From NCBI GenBank assembly GCA_964020085.1, contig CAXHUQ010001387.1:186001-250000 (forward strand): DNA of 64,000 bases, written 5' to 3'. Source of the DNA: Micromussa lordhowensis (Eukaryota > Cnidaria > Anthozoa > Scleractinia > Lobophylliidae). The translations under genes were made by a program, and so were the position numbers. Shown here in pieces: positions 13,336 to 23,966 of this stretch; position 1 is the first letter of the stretch; the number at the start of each line of letters is the position of its first letter. A model generated the notes under the pieces. That model saw only the letters and a list, made by a program, of their open reading frames with translations, was not told where the DNA came from and did not search any database.

Positions 13336-14210
13336 TACGTTTTTGAGCATTTTGCCTTGGTCCCCCCTTGGCAAAATCTCAGAAAACGGCCGATTTAGGT
13401 GTCCTTGCCAAATTTGTCATAACTCGGCTCTGCAGACACTTATGGAGCCGCAGTTTGCAGCAAAATGTTGTGCTATATTTGCACTTGAAGAGCATACTAA
13501 TTAGGAGATGATGCCATTTGCGCCCGGGTGTTTTTGAAGCCCCTATATTCGGCCTACTTTTTTGAGCATTTTGGCTTGGTCCCCCCTTGGCAAATCTCAG
13601 AAAATGGCCGATTTAGGTGTCCTTGCCAAATTTGTCATAATTCGGCTCTAAGGACACTTGTGGAGCCGCAGTTTGCAGCAAAATGTTGTGCTATGTTTGC
13701 ACTTGAAGTGCATACTAATTAGGAGATGATGCCATTTGCGCCAGGTTGTTTTTGAAGCCCCTATAGTCGGCCTACTTTTTTGAGCATTTTGCCTTGGTCC
13801 CCCCTTGGCAAAATGTCAGAAAATGGCCGATTTAGGTGTCCTTGCCAAATTTGTCATAACTCGGCTCTGCGGACACTTATGGAGCCGCAGTTTGCAGCAA
13901 AATGTTGTGCTATGTTTGCACTTGAAGTGCATACTAATTAGGAGATGATGCCATTAGCGCCAGGGTGTTTTTGAAGCCCCTATAGTCGGCCTACTTTTTT
14001 GAGCATTTTGCCTTGGTCCCCCCTTGGCAAAATCTCAGAAAATGGCCGATTTAGGTGTTCTTGCCAAATTTGTCATAACTCGGCTCTGCGGACACTTATG
14101 GAGCCGCAGTTTGCAGCAAAATGTTGTGCTATGTTTGCACTTGAAGTGCATACTAATTCGGAGATGATGCCATTTGCGCCAGGGTGTTTTTGAAGCCCCT
14201 ATAGTCGGCC
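13336..14210 (+). repeat. Four-monomer duplication, right copy
   Basis: Partner of the block at 12461. It is also the beginning of the 9-monomer unit copied at 15305, so the four-unit duplication is nested inside the nine-unit one. CCATTAGCGCC is present in both four-unit copies but reads CCATTTGCGCC in the 15305 copy. Confidence 0.9.
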
Positions 14211-15090
14211 TACTTTTTTGAGCATTTTGCCTTGGTCCCCCTTTGGCAAAATCTCAGAAAATGGCCGATTTAGGTGTCCTTGCCAAATTTGTCATAACTC
14301 GGCTCTGCGGACACTTATGGAGCCGCAGTTTGCAGCAAAATGTTGTGCTATGTTTGCACTTGAAGTGCATACTAATTAGGAGATGATGCCATTTGCGCCA
14401 GGGTGTTTTTGAAGCCCCTATAGTCGGCCTACTTTTTTGAGCATTTTGCCTTGGTCCCCCCTTGGCAAAATGTCAGAAAATGGCCAATTTAGGTGTCCTT
14501 GCCAAATTTGTCATAACTCGGCTCTGCGGACACTTATGGAGCCGCAGTTTGCAGCAAAATGTTGTGCTATGTTTGCACTTCAAGTGCATACTAATTAGAA
14601 GATGAGGCCATTTGCGCCAGGGTGTTTTTGAAGCCCCTATAGTCGGCCTACTTTTTTGAGCATTTTGGCTTGGTCCCCCCTTGGCAAATCTCAGAAAATG
14701 GCCGATTTAGGTGTCCTTGCCAAATTTGTCATAATTCGGCTCTAAGGACACTTGTGGAGCCGCAGTTTGCAGCAAAATGTTGTGCTATGTTTGCACTTCA
14801 AGTGCATACTAATTAGGAGTCGATGCCATTTGCGCCAGGGTGTTTTTGAAGCCCCTATAGTCGGCCTACTTTTTTGAGCATTTTGCCTTGGTCCCCCCTT
14901 GGCACAATCTCAGAAAATGGCCGATTTAGGTGTCCTTGCCAAATTTGTCATAACTCGGCTCTGCGGACACTTATGGAGCCGCAGTTTGCAGCAAAATGTT
15001 GTGCTATGTTTGCACTTTAAGTGCATACTAATTAGCAGATGATGCCATTTGCGCCAGGTTGTTTTTGAAGCCCCTATAGTCGGCCTACTT
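13336..15090 (+). repeat. Nine-monomer higher-order unit, copy 1
   Basis: Matches 15305-17059 at a constant offset of 1,969 bp, which is 9 x 219 minus 2, as expected for a unit holding two 218-bp members (13,590 and 14,683). Shared markers after the four-unit part are CCCCCTTTGG (14241), GATGAGGCC (14601), the second 218-bp unit, GAGTCGATG and GGCACAATC. The match stops at CTTATTTG (15091) against CTTTTTTG. Confidence 0.88.
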
Positions 15091-15304
15091 ATTTGAGCAT
15101 TTTGCCTTGGTCCCCGCTTGGAAAAATGTCAGAAAATGGCCGATTTAGGTGTCCTTGCCAAATTTGTCATAACTCGGCTCTGCGGACACTTATGGAGCCG
15201 CAGTTTGCAGCAAAATGTTGTGCTATGTTTGCACTTTAAGTGCATACTAATTAGGAGATGATGCCATTTGCGCCAGGGTGTTTTTGAAGCCCCTATAGTC
15301 GGCC

Positions 15305-17059
15305 TACGTTTTTGAGCATTTTGCCTTGGTCCCCCCTTGGCAAAATCTCAGAAAACGGCCGATTTAGGTGTCCTTGCCAAATTTGTCATAACTCGGCTCT
15401 GCGGACACTTATGGAGCCGCAGTTTGCAGCAAAATGTTGTGCTATATTTGCACTTGAAGAGCATACTAATTAGGAGATGATGCCATTTGCGCCCGGGTGT
15501 TTTTGAAGCCCCTATATTCGGCCTACTTTTTTGAGCATTTTGGCTTGGTCCCCCCTTGGCAAATCTCAGAAAATGGCCGATTTAGGTGTCCTTGCCAAAT
15601 TTGTCATAATTCGGCTCTAAGGACACTTGTGGAGCCGCAGTTTGCAGCAAAATGTTGTGCTATGTTTGCACTTGAAGTGCATACTAATTAGGAGATGATG
15701 CCATTTGCGCCAGGTTGTTTTTGAAGCCCCTATAGTCGGCCTACTTTTTTGAGCATTTTGCCTTGGTCCCCCCTTGGCAAAATGTCAGAAAATGGCCGAT
15801 TTAGGTGTCCTTGCCAAATTTGTCATAACTCGGCTCTGCGGACACTTATGGAGCCGCAGTTTGCAGCAAAATGTTGTGCTATGTTTGCACTTGAAGTGCA
15901 TACTAATTAGGAGATGATGCCATTTGCGCCAGGGTGTTTTTGAAGCCCCTATAGTCGGCCTACTTTTTTGAGCATTTTGCCTTGGTCCCCCCTTGGCAAA
16001 ATCTCAGAAAATGGCCGATTTAGGTGTTCTTGCCAAATTTGTCATAACTCGGCTCTGCGGACACTTATGGAGCCGCAGTTTGCAGCAAAATGTTGTGCTA
16101 TGTTTGCACTTGAAGTGCATACTAATTCGGAGATGATGCCATTTGCGCCAGGGTGTTTTTGAAGCCCCTATAGTCGGCCTACTTTTTTGAGCATTTTGCC
16201 TTGGTCCCCCTTTGGCAAAATCTCAGAAAATGGCCGATTTAGGTGTCCTTGCCAAATTTGTCATAACTCGGCTCTGCGGACACTTATGGAGCCGCAGTTT
16301 GCAGCAAAATGTTGTGCTATGTTTGCACTTGAAGTGCATACTAATTAGGAGATGATGCCATTTGCGCCAGGGTGTTTTTGAAGCCCCTATAGTCGGCCTA
16401 CTTTTTTGAGCATTTTGCCTTGGTCCCCCCTTGGCAAAATGTCAGAAAATGGCCAATTTAGGTGTCCTTGCCAAATTTGTCATAACTCGGCTCTGCGGAC
16501 ACTTATGGAGCCGCAGTTTGCAGCAAAATGTTGTGCTATGTTTGCACTTCAAGTGCATACTAATTAGAAGATGAGGCCATTTGCGCCAGGGTGTTTTTGA
16601 AGCCCCTATAGTCGGCCTACTTTTTTGAGCATTTTGGCTTGGTCCCCCCTTGGCAAATCTCAGAAAATGGCCGATTTAGGTGTCCTTGCCAAATTTGTCA
16701 TAATTCGGCTCTAAGGACACTTGTGGAGCCGCAGTTTGCAGCAAAATGTTGTGCTATGTTTGCACTTCAAGTGCATACTAATTAGGAGTCGATGCCATTT
16801 GCGCCAGGGTGTTTTTGAAGCCCCTATAGTCGGCCTACTTTTTTGAGCATTTTGCCTTGGTCCCCCCTTGGCACAATCTCAGAAAATGGCCGATTTAGGT
16901 GTCCTTGCCAAATTTGTCATAACTCGGCTCTGCGGACACTTATGGAGCCGCAGTTTGCAGCAAAATGTTGTGCTATGTTTGCACTTTAAGTGCATACTAA
17001 TTAGGAGATGATGCCATTTGCGCCAGGTTGTTTTTGAAGCCCCTATAGTCGGCCTACTT
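15305..17059 (+). repeat. Nine-monomer higher-order unit, copy 2
   Basis: Second copy of the unit at 13336. The segment just upstream (about 15,081-15,304, with CCCCGCTTGGAAAAATG) matches 12,237-12,460 at offset 2,844, which is 875 + 1,969. The original order was therefore that segment plus the unit, and the four-unit duplication inserted itself in the left copy only. Confidence 0.88.
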
Positions 17060-19334
17060 TTTTGAGCATTTTGCCTTGGTCCCCCCTTGGCAAAATGTCA
17101 GAAAATGGCCGATTTAGGTGTCCTTGCCAAATTTGTCATAACTCGGCTCTGCGGACACTTATGGAGCCGCAGTTTGCAGCAAAATGTTGTGCTATGTTTG
17201 CACTTGAAGTGCATACTAATTAGGAGATGATGCCATTTGCGCCAGGGTGTTTTTGAAGCCCCTATAGTCGGCCTACTTTTTTGAGCATTTTGCCTTGGTC
17301 CCCCCTTGGCAAAATCTCAGAAAATGGCCGATTTAGGTGTTCTTGCCAAATTTGTCATAACTCGGCTCTGCGGACACTTATGGAGCCGCAGTTTGCAGCA
17401 AAATGTTGTGCTATGTTTGCACTTGAAGTGCATACTAATTAGGAGATGATGCCATTTGCGCCAGGGTGTTTTTGAAGCCCCTATAGTCGGCCTACTTTTT
17501 TGAGCATTTTGCCTTGGTCCCCCTTTGGCAAAATCTCAGAAAATGGCCGATTTAGGTGTCCTTGCCAAATTTGTCATAACTCGGCTCTGCGGACACTTAT
17601 GGAGCCGCAGTTTCCAGCAAAATGTTGTGCTCTGTTTGCACTTCAAGTGCATACTAATTAGGAGATGATGCCATTTGCGCCAGGGTGTTTTTGAAGCCCC
17701 TATAGTCGGCCTACTTATTTGAGCATTTTGCCTTGGTCCCCCCTTGGCAAAATGTCAGAAAATGGCCGATTTAGGTGTCCTTGCCAAATTTGTCACAACT
17801 CGGCTCTGCGGACACTTACGGAGCCGCAGTTTGCAGCAAAATGTTGTGCTATGTTTGCACTTCAAGTGCATACTAATTAGGAGATGATGCCATTTGCGCC
17901 AGGGTGTTTTTGAAGCCCCTATAGTCGGCCTACTTTTTTGAGCATTTTGCCTTGGTCCCCCCTTGGCAAAATCTCAGAAAATGGCCGATTTAGGTGTTCT
18001 TGCCAAATTTGTCATAACTCGGCTCTGCGGACACTTATGGAGCCGCAGTTTGCAGCAAAATGTTGTGCTATGTTTGCACTTGAAGTGCATACTAATTAGG
18101 AGATGATGCCATTTGCGCCAGGGTGTTTTTGAAGCCCCTATAGTCGGCCTACTTTTTTGAGCATTTTGCCTTGGTCCCTCCTTGGCAAAATGTCAGAAAA
18201 TGTCCGATTTAGGTGTCCTTGCCAAATTTGTCATAACTCGGCTCTGCGGACACTTATGGAGCCGCAGTTTGCAGCAAAATGTTGTGCTATGTTTGCACTT
18301 CAAGTGCATACTAATTAGGAGATGATGCCATTTGCGTCAGGGTGTTTTTGAAGCCCCTATAGTCGGCCTACTTTTTTGAGCATTTTGCCTTGGTCCCCCC
18401 TTGGCAAAATGTCAGAAAATGGCCGATTTAGGTGTCCTTGCCAAATTTGTCATAACTCGGCTCTGCGGACACTTATGGAGCCGCAGTTTGCAGCAAAATG
18501 TTGTGCTATGTTTGCACTTGAAGTGCATACTAATTAGGAGATGATGCCATTTGCGCCAGGGTGTTTTTGAAGCCCCTATAGTCGGCCTACTTTTTTGAGC
18601 ATTTTGCCTTGGTCCCCCTTTGGCAAAATCTCAGAAAATGGCCGATTTAGGTGTCCTTGTCAAATTTGTCATAACTCGGCTCTGCGGACGCTTATGGAGC
18701 CGCAGTTTGCAGCAAAATGTTGTGCTATGTTTGCACTTCAAGTGCATACTAATTAGGAGATGATGCCATTTGCGCCAGGGTGTTTTTGAAGCCCCTATAG
18801 TCGGCCTACTTTTTTGAGCATTTTGCCTTGGTCCCCCCTTGGCAAAATGTCTGAAAATGGCCGATTTAGGTGTCCTTGCAAAATTTGTCATAACTCGGCT
18901 CTGCGGACACTTATGGAGCCGCAGTTTGCAGCAAAATGTTGTGCTATGTTTGCACTTCAAGTGCATACTAATTAGGAGATGATTCCATTTGCGCCAGTGT
19001 GTTTTTGAAGCCCCTATAGTCGGCCTACTTATTTGAGCATTTTGCCTTGGTTCCCTCCTTGGCAAAATGTCAGAAAATGGCCGATTTAGGTTTCCTTGCC
19101 AAATTTGTCATAACTCGGCTCTGCGGACACTTATGGAGCCGCAGTTTGCAGCAAAATGTTGTGCTATGTTTGCACTTCAAGTGCATACTAATTAGGAGAT
19201 GATGCCATTTGCGCCAGGGTGTTTTTGAAGCCCCTATAGTCGGCCTACTTATTTGAGCATTTTGCCTTGGTCCCCCCTTGGCAAAATGTCAGAAAATGGC
19301 CGATTTAGGTGTCCTTGCCAAATTTGTCATAACT

Positions 19335-19363
19335 CGGCTCTGCGGACACTTATGGAGCCGCAG
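19335..19363. repeat. Two overlapping, mutually exclusive inverted repeats
   Basis: CGGCTC (positions 58-63) pairs with GAGCCG (78-83) across 14 bases. CTGCGG (63-68) pairs with CCGCAG (81-86) across 12 bases. The right arms share CCG and the left arms share one C, so both cannot form together. In the 218-bp subtype of 7.9-16.8 kb CTGCGG is changed to CTAAGG, which destroys the second stem and keeps the first. Other units alter CCGCAG to CCCCAG, CCTCAG, TCGCAG or CCGCAC. It may be incidental to the local GC-rich sequence. Confidence 0.8.
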
Positions 19364-19389
19364 TTTGCAGCAAAATGTTGTGCTATGTT

Positions 19390-19404
19390 TGCACTTCAAG
19401 TGCA
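19390..19404. repeat. Perfect palindrome with variable central base (in every monomer)
   Basis: TGCACTT and AAGTGCA are exact reverse complements separated by one base. The arms are nearly invariant along the array, while the middle base is C in most monomers, G in many of the first 25 kb (for example 342), T in scattered units (123) and A once (42076). Arm-breaking changes do occur but are few: AAGAGC near 10,635 and 36,200, AAATGC near 30,590 and AAGTGGA near 40,730. A symmetric protein-binding site or a hairpin-prone site is possible; neither is shown by sequence alone. Confidence 0.9.
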
Positions 19405-19476
19405 TACTAATTAGGAGATGATGCCATTTGCGCCAGGGTGTTTTTGAAGCCCCTATAGTCGGCCTACTTTTTTGAG

Positions 19477-19507
19477 CATTTTGCCTTGGTCCCCCCTTGG
19501 CAAAATG
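19477..19507. repeat. Inverted repeat around the C-rich tract at the monomer junction
   Basis: CATTTTGCC at monomer positions 200-208 is the exact reverse complement of GGCAAAATG at positions 3-11 of the next unit, with a 13-base loop containing the run of six C. T and A tracts flank it with near-helical spacing: T6 centred at 193.5 and T4 at 203.5 on the left, and A4 at 7.5 and 17.5 on the right, each pair 10 bases apart. That pattern could give intrinsic curvature. In monomers with C at position 11 the stem is 8 bp, but after a one-base bulge TGAG on the left can pair with CTCA on the right. Confidence 0.85.
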
Positions 19508-22500
19508 TCAGAAAATGGCCGATTTAGGTGTGCTTGCCAAATTTGTCATAACTCGGCTCTGCGGACACTTATGGAGCCGCAGTTTGCAGCAAAATGTTGT
19601 GCTATGTTTGCACTTCAAGTGCATACTAATTAGGAGATGATGCCATTTGCGCCAGGGTGTTTTTGAAGCCCCTATAGTCGGCCTACTTTTTTGAGCATTT
19701 TGCCTTGGTCCCCCCTTGGCAAAATGTCAGAAAATGGCCAATTTAGGTGTCCTTGCCAAATTTGTCATAACTCGGCTCTGCGGAAACTTATGGAGCCGCA
19801 GTTTGCAGCAAAGTGTTGTGCTATGTTTGCACTTTAAGTGCATACTAATAAGGAGATGATGCCATTTGCGTTAGGGTGTTTTTGAAGCCCCTATAATCGG
19901 CCTACTTTTTTCAGCATTTTGCCTCGGTCCCCCCTTGGGAAAATGTCAGAAAATGGCCGATTTAGGTGTCCTTGCCAAATTTGTCATAACTCGGCTCTGC
20001 GGAAACTTATGGAGCCGCAGTTTGCAGCAAAATGTTGTGCTCTGTTTGCACTTCAAGTGCATACTAATTAGGAGATGATGCCATTTGCGCCAGGGTGTTT
20101 TTGAAGCCCCTATAGTCGGCCTACTTTTTTGAGCATTTTGCCTTGGTCCCCCTTTGGCAAAATCTCAGAAAATGGCCGATTTAGGTGTCCTTGCCAAATT
20201 TGTTATAACTCGGCTCTGCGGACACTTATGGAGCCGCAGTTTGCAGCAAAATGTTGTGCTATGTTTGCACTTCAAGTGCATACTAATTAAGAGATGATGC
20301 CATTTGCGCCAGGGTGTTTTTGAAGCCCCTATAGTCGGCCTACTTTTTTGAGCATTTTGCCTTGGTCCCCCCTTGGCAAAATGTCAGAAAATGGCCGATT
20401 TAGGTGTCCTTGCCAAATTTGTCATAACTCGGCTCTGCGGACACTTATGGAGCCGCAGTTTGCAGCAAAATGTTGCGCTATGTTTGCACTTGAAGTGCAT
20501 ACTAATTAGGAGATGATGCCATTTGCGCCAGGGTGTTTTTAAAGCCCCTATAGTCGGCCTACTTTTTTGAGCATTTTGCCTTGGTCCCCCCTTGGCAAAA
20601 TCTTAGAAAATGGCCGATTTAGGTGTCCTTGCCAAATTTGTCATAACTCGGCTCTGTGGACACTTATAGAGCCGCAGTTTGCAGCAAAATGTTGTGCTAT
20701 GTTTGCACTTCAAGTGCATACTAATTAGGAGATGATGCCATTTGCGCCAGGGTGTTTTTGAAGCCCCTATAGTCGGCCTACTTTTTTGAGCATTTTGCCT
20801 TGGTCCCCCCTTGGCAAAATGTCAGAAAATGGCCGATTTAGGTGTCCTTGCCAAATTTGTCATAACTCGGCTCTGCGGACACTTATGGAGCCGCAGTTTG
20901 CAGCAAAATGTTGTGCTATGTTTGCACTTCAAGTGCACACTAATTAGGAGATGATGCCATTTGCGCCAGGGTGTTTTTAAAGCCCCTATAGTTGGCCTAC
21001 TTTTTTGAGCATTTTGCCTTGGTCCCCCCTTGGCAAAATGTCAGAAAATGGCCGATTTAGGTGTCCTTGCCAAATTTGTCATAACTCGGCTCTGCGGACA
21101 CTTATGGAGCCGCAGTTTGCAGCAAAATGTTGTGCTATGTTTGCACTTCAAGTGCATACTAATTAGGAGATGATGCCATTTGCGCCAGGGTGTTTTTGAA
21201 GCCCCTATAGTCGGCCTACTTTTTTGAGCATTTTGCCTTGGTCCCCCGTTGGCAAAATGTCAGAAAATGGCCAATTTAGGTCTCCTTGCCAAATTTGTCA
21301 TAACTCGGCTCTGCGGACACTTATAGAGCCGCAGTTTGCAGCAAAATGTTGTGCTATGTTTGCACTTCAAGTGCATACTAATTAGGAGATGATGCCATTT
21401 GCGCCAGGGTGTTTTTGAAGCCCCTATAGTCGGCCTACTTATTTGAGCATTTTGCCTTGGTCCCCCCTTGGCAAAATGTCAGAAAATGGCCGATTTAGGT
21501 TTCCTTGCCAAATTTGTCATAACTCGGCTCTGCGGACACTTATGGAGCCGCAGTTTGCAGCAAAATGTTGTGCTATGTTTGCACTTGAAGTGCATACTAA
21601 TTAGGAGATGATGCCATTTGCGCCAGGGTGTTTTTGAAGCCCCTATAGTCGGCCTACTTTTTTGAGCATTTTGCCTTGGTCCCCCCTTGGCAAAATGTCA
21701 GAAAATGGCCAATTTAGGTGTCCTTGCCAAATTTGTCATAACTCGGCTCTGCGGACACTTATGGAGCCGCAGTTTGCAGCAAAATGTTGTGCTATGTTTG
21801 CACTTCAAGAGCATACTAATTAGGAGATGATGCCATTTGCGTCAGGGTGTTTTTGAAGCCCCTATAATCGGCCTACTTTTTTGAGCATTTTGCCTTGGTC
21901 CCCCCTTGGCAAAATGTCAGAAAATGGCCGATTTAGGTGTCCTTGCCAATTTTGTCATAACTCGGCTCTGCGGACACTTATGGAGCCGCAGTTTGCAGCA
22001 AAATGTTGTGCTCTGTTTGCACTTCAAGTGCATACTAATTAGGAGATGATGCCATTTGCGCCAGGGTGTTTTTGAAGCCCCTATAGTCGGCCTACTCTTT
22101 TGAGCATTTTGCCTTGGTCCCCCTTTGGCAAAATCTCAGAAAATGGCCGATTTAGGTGTCCTTGCCAAATTTGTCATAACTCGGCTCTGCGGACACTTAT
22201 GGAGCCGCAGTTTGCAGCAAAATGTTGTGCTATGTTTGCACTTCAAGTGCATTCTAATTAGGAGATGATGCCATTTGCGCCAGGGTGTTTTTGAAGCCCC
22301 TATAGTCGGCCTACTTTTTTGAGCATTTTGCCTTGGTCCCCCCTTGGCAAAATGTCAGAAAATGGCCGATTTAGGTGTCCTTGCCAAATTTGTCATAACT
22401 CGGCTCTGCGGACACTTATGGAGCCGCAGTTTGCAGCAAAATGTTGTGCTATGTTTGCACTTCAAGTGCATACTAATTAGGAGATGATGCCATTTGCGCC

Positions 22501-22649
22501 AGGGTGTTTTTGAAGCCCCTATAGTCGGCCTACTTATTTGAGCATTTCGCCTTGGTCCCCCCTTGGCAAAATGTCAGAAAATGGCCGATTTAGGTTTCCT
22601 TGCCAAATTTGTCATAACTCGGCTCTGCGGACACTTATGGAGCCGCAGT

Positions 22650-23966
22650 TTGCAGCAAAATGTTGTGCTTTGTTTGCACTTGAAGTGCATACTAATTAGG
22701 AGATGATGCCATTTGCGCCAGGGTGTTTTTGAAGCCCCTATAGTCGGCCTACTTTTTTGAGCATTTTGCCTTGGTCCCCCCTTGGCAAAATGTCAGAAAA
22801 TGGCCGATTTAGGTGTCCTTGCCAAATTTGTCATAACTCGGCTCTGCGGACACTTATGGAGCCGCAGTTTGCAGCAAAATGTTGTGCTATGTTTGCACTT
22901 CAAGTGCACACTAATTAGGAGATGATGCCATTTGCGTCAGGGTGTTTTTGAAGCCCCTATAGTCGGCCTACTTTTTTGAGCATTTTGCCTTGGTCCCCCC
23001 TTGGCAAAATGTCAGAAAATGGCCAATTTAGGTGTCCTTGCCAAATTTGTCATAACTCGGCTCTGCGGACACTTATGGAGCCGCAGTTTGCAGCAAAATT
23101 TTGTGCTATGTTTGCACTTCAAGTGCATACTAATTAGGAGATGATGCCATTTGCGTCAGGGTGTTTTTGAAGCCCCTATAATCGGCCTACTTTTTTGAGC
23201 ATTTTGCCTTGGTCCCCCCTTGGCAAAATGTCAGAAAATGGCCGATTTAGGTGTCCTTGCCAAATTTGTCATAACTCGGCTCTGCGGACACTTATGGAGC
23301 CGCAGTTTGCAGCAAAATGTTGTGCTTTGTTTGCACTTGAAGTGCATACTAATTAGGAGATGATGCCATTTGCGCCAGGGTGTTTTTGAAGCCCCTATAG
23401 TCGGCCTACTTTTTTGAGCATTTTGCCTTGGTCCCCCCTTGGCAAAATGTCAGAAAATGGCCGATTTAGGTGTCCTTGCCAAATTTGTCATAACTCGGCT
23501 CTGCGGACACTTATGGAGCCGCAGTTTGCAGCAAAATGTTGTGCTATGTTTGCACTTCAAGTGCACACTAATTAGGAGATGATGCCATTTGCGTCAGGGT
23601 GTTTTTGAAGCCCCTATAGTCGGCCTACTTTTTTGAGCATTTTGCCTTGGTCCCCTCTTGGCAAAATGTCAGAAAATGGCCAATTTAGGTGTCCTTGCCA
23701 AATTTGTCATAACTCGGCTCTGCGGACACTTATGGAGCCGCAGTTTGCAGCAAAATGTTGTGCTATGTTTGCACTTCAAGTGCATACTAATTAGGAGATG
23801 ATGCCATTTGCGTCAGGGTGTTTTTGAAGCCCCTATAATCGGCCTACTTTTTTGAGCATTTTGCCTTGGTCCCCCCTTGGCAAAATGTCAGAAAATGGCC
23901 GATTTAGGTGTCCTTGCCAAATTTGTCATAACTCGGCTCTGCGGACACTTATGGAGCCGCAGTTTG
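22650..23966 (+). repeat. Three-monomer tandem duplication (657 bp)
   Basis: TGCTTTG with G palindrome centre (22,668 and 23,325), AAGTGCACAC (22,905 and 23,562), GCGTCAG twice and ATAATCGG recur in order at 657 bp. The match ends where the third TGCTTTG would be expected and TGCTATG is found. CAAAATTTTGTG near 23,096 and CCCCTCTTGG near 23,653 are copy-specific changes. Confidence 0.85.

Larger units (their letters stand above)
7217..17059 (+). repeat. Diverged array domain with 218-bp subtype and nested duplications
   Basis: Monomers here carry clustered variants rare elsewhere: TACGTTTTT for TACTTTTTT, AAACGGCC, ATATTTGCAC, AAGAGC, GCGCCCGGG, GAGTCGATG, GGCACAATC and CGCTTGGAAA. A unit near 7,217-7,435 is especially changed (AAAATAACC, TTGAGGC, TTGGGAGTCG, GTCTTCGTC). 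Nested 3-, 4- and 9-unit duplications show that amplification continued after these variants arose. Confidence 0.82.
19278..19496 (+). repeat. Reference monomer matching the consensus
   Basis: This unit agrees with the majority base at every position I compared and is used here for numbering (monomer position 1 = 19278). Landmarks: GGCAAAATGTCAG at 3-15, CCAAATTTGTC at 41-51, the overlapping stems at 58-86, a second GCAAAATGT at 93-101, the TGCACTT dyad at 113-127, GATGATG at 140-146, CCCCTATAG at 173-181, T6 at 191-196, CATTTTGCC at 200-208 and C6 at 214-219. The most variable positions in the array are 11 (G or C), 14 (A or G), 25 (G or A), 55-57, 86 (G or C), 107-108, 120 (C, G, T or A), 137-143, 156 and 180. 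Confidence 0.93.

Noticed and set aside
19306..19310. TTAGG as telomeric repeat
   Set aside because: TTAGG occurs as isolated words (in TTTAGGTG and AATTAGGAG), never in tandem.
19417..19426. AGGAG followed at once by ATGATG in each monomer, resembling a ribosome binding site and start
   Set aside because: The spacing is too short for a Shine-Dalgarno start, the frame after ATG has no conserved product, and the sequence context is eukaryotic satellite.
19491..19496. C6 run as i-motif or G-quadruplex
   Set aside because: Only one long C run exists per 219 bp; four closely spaced runs would be needed.
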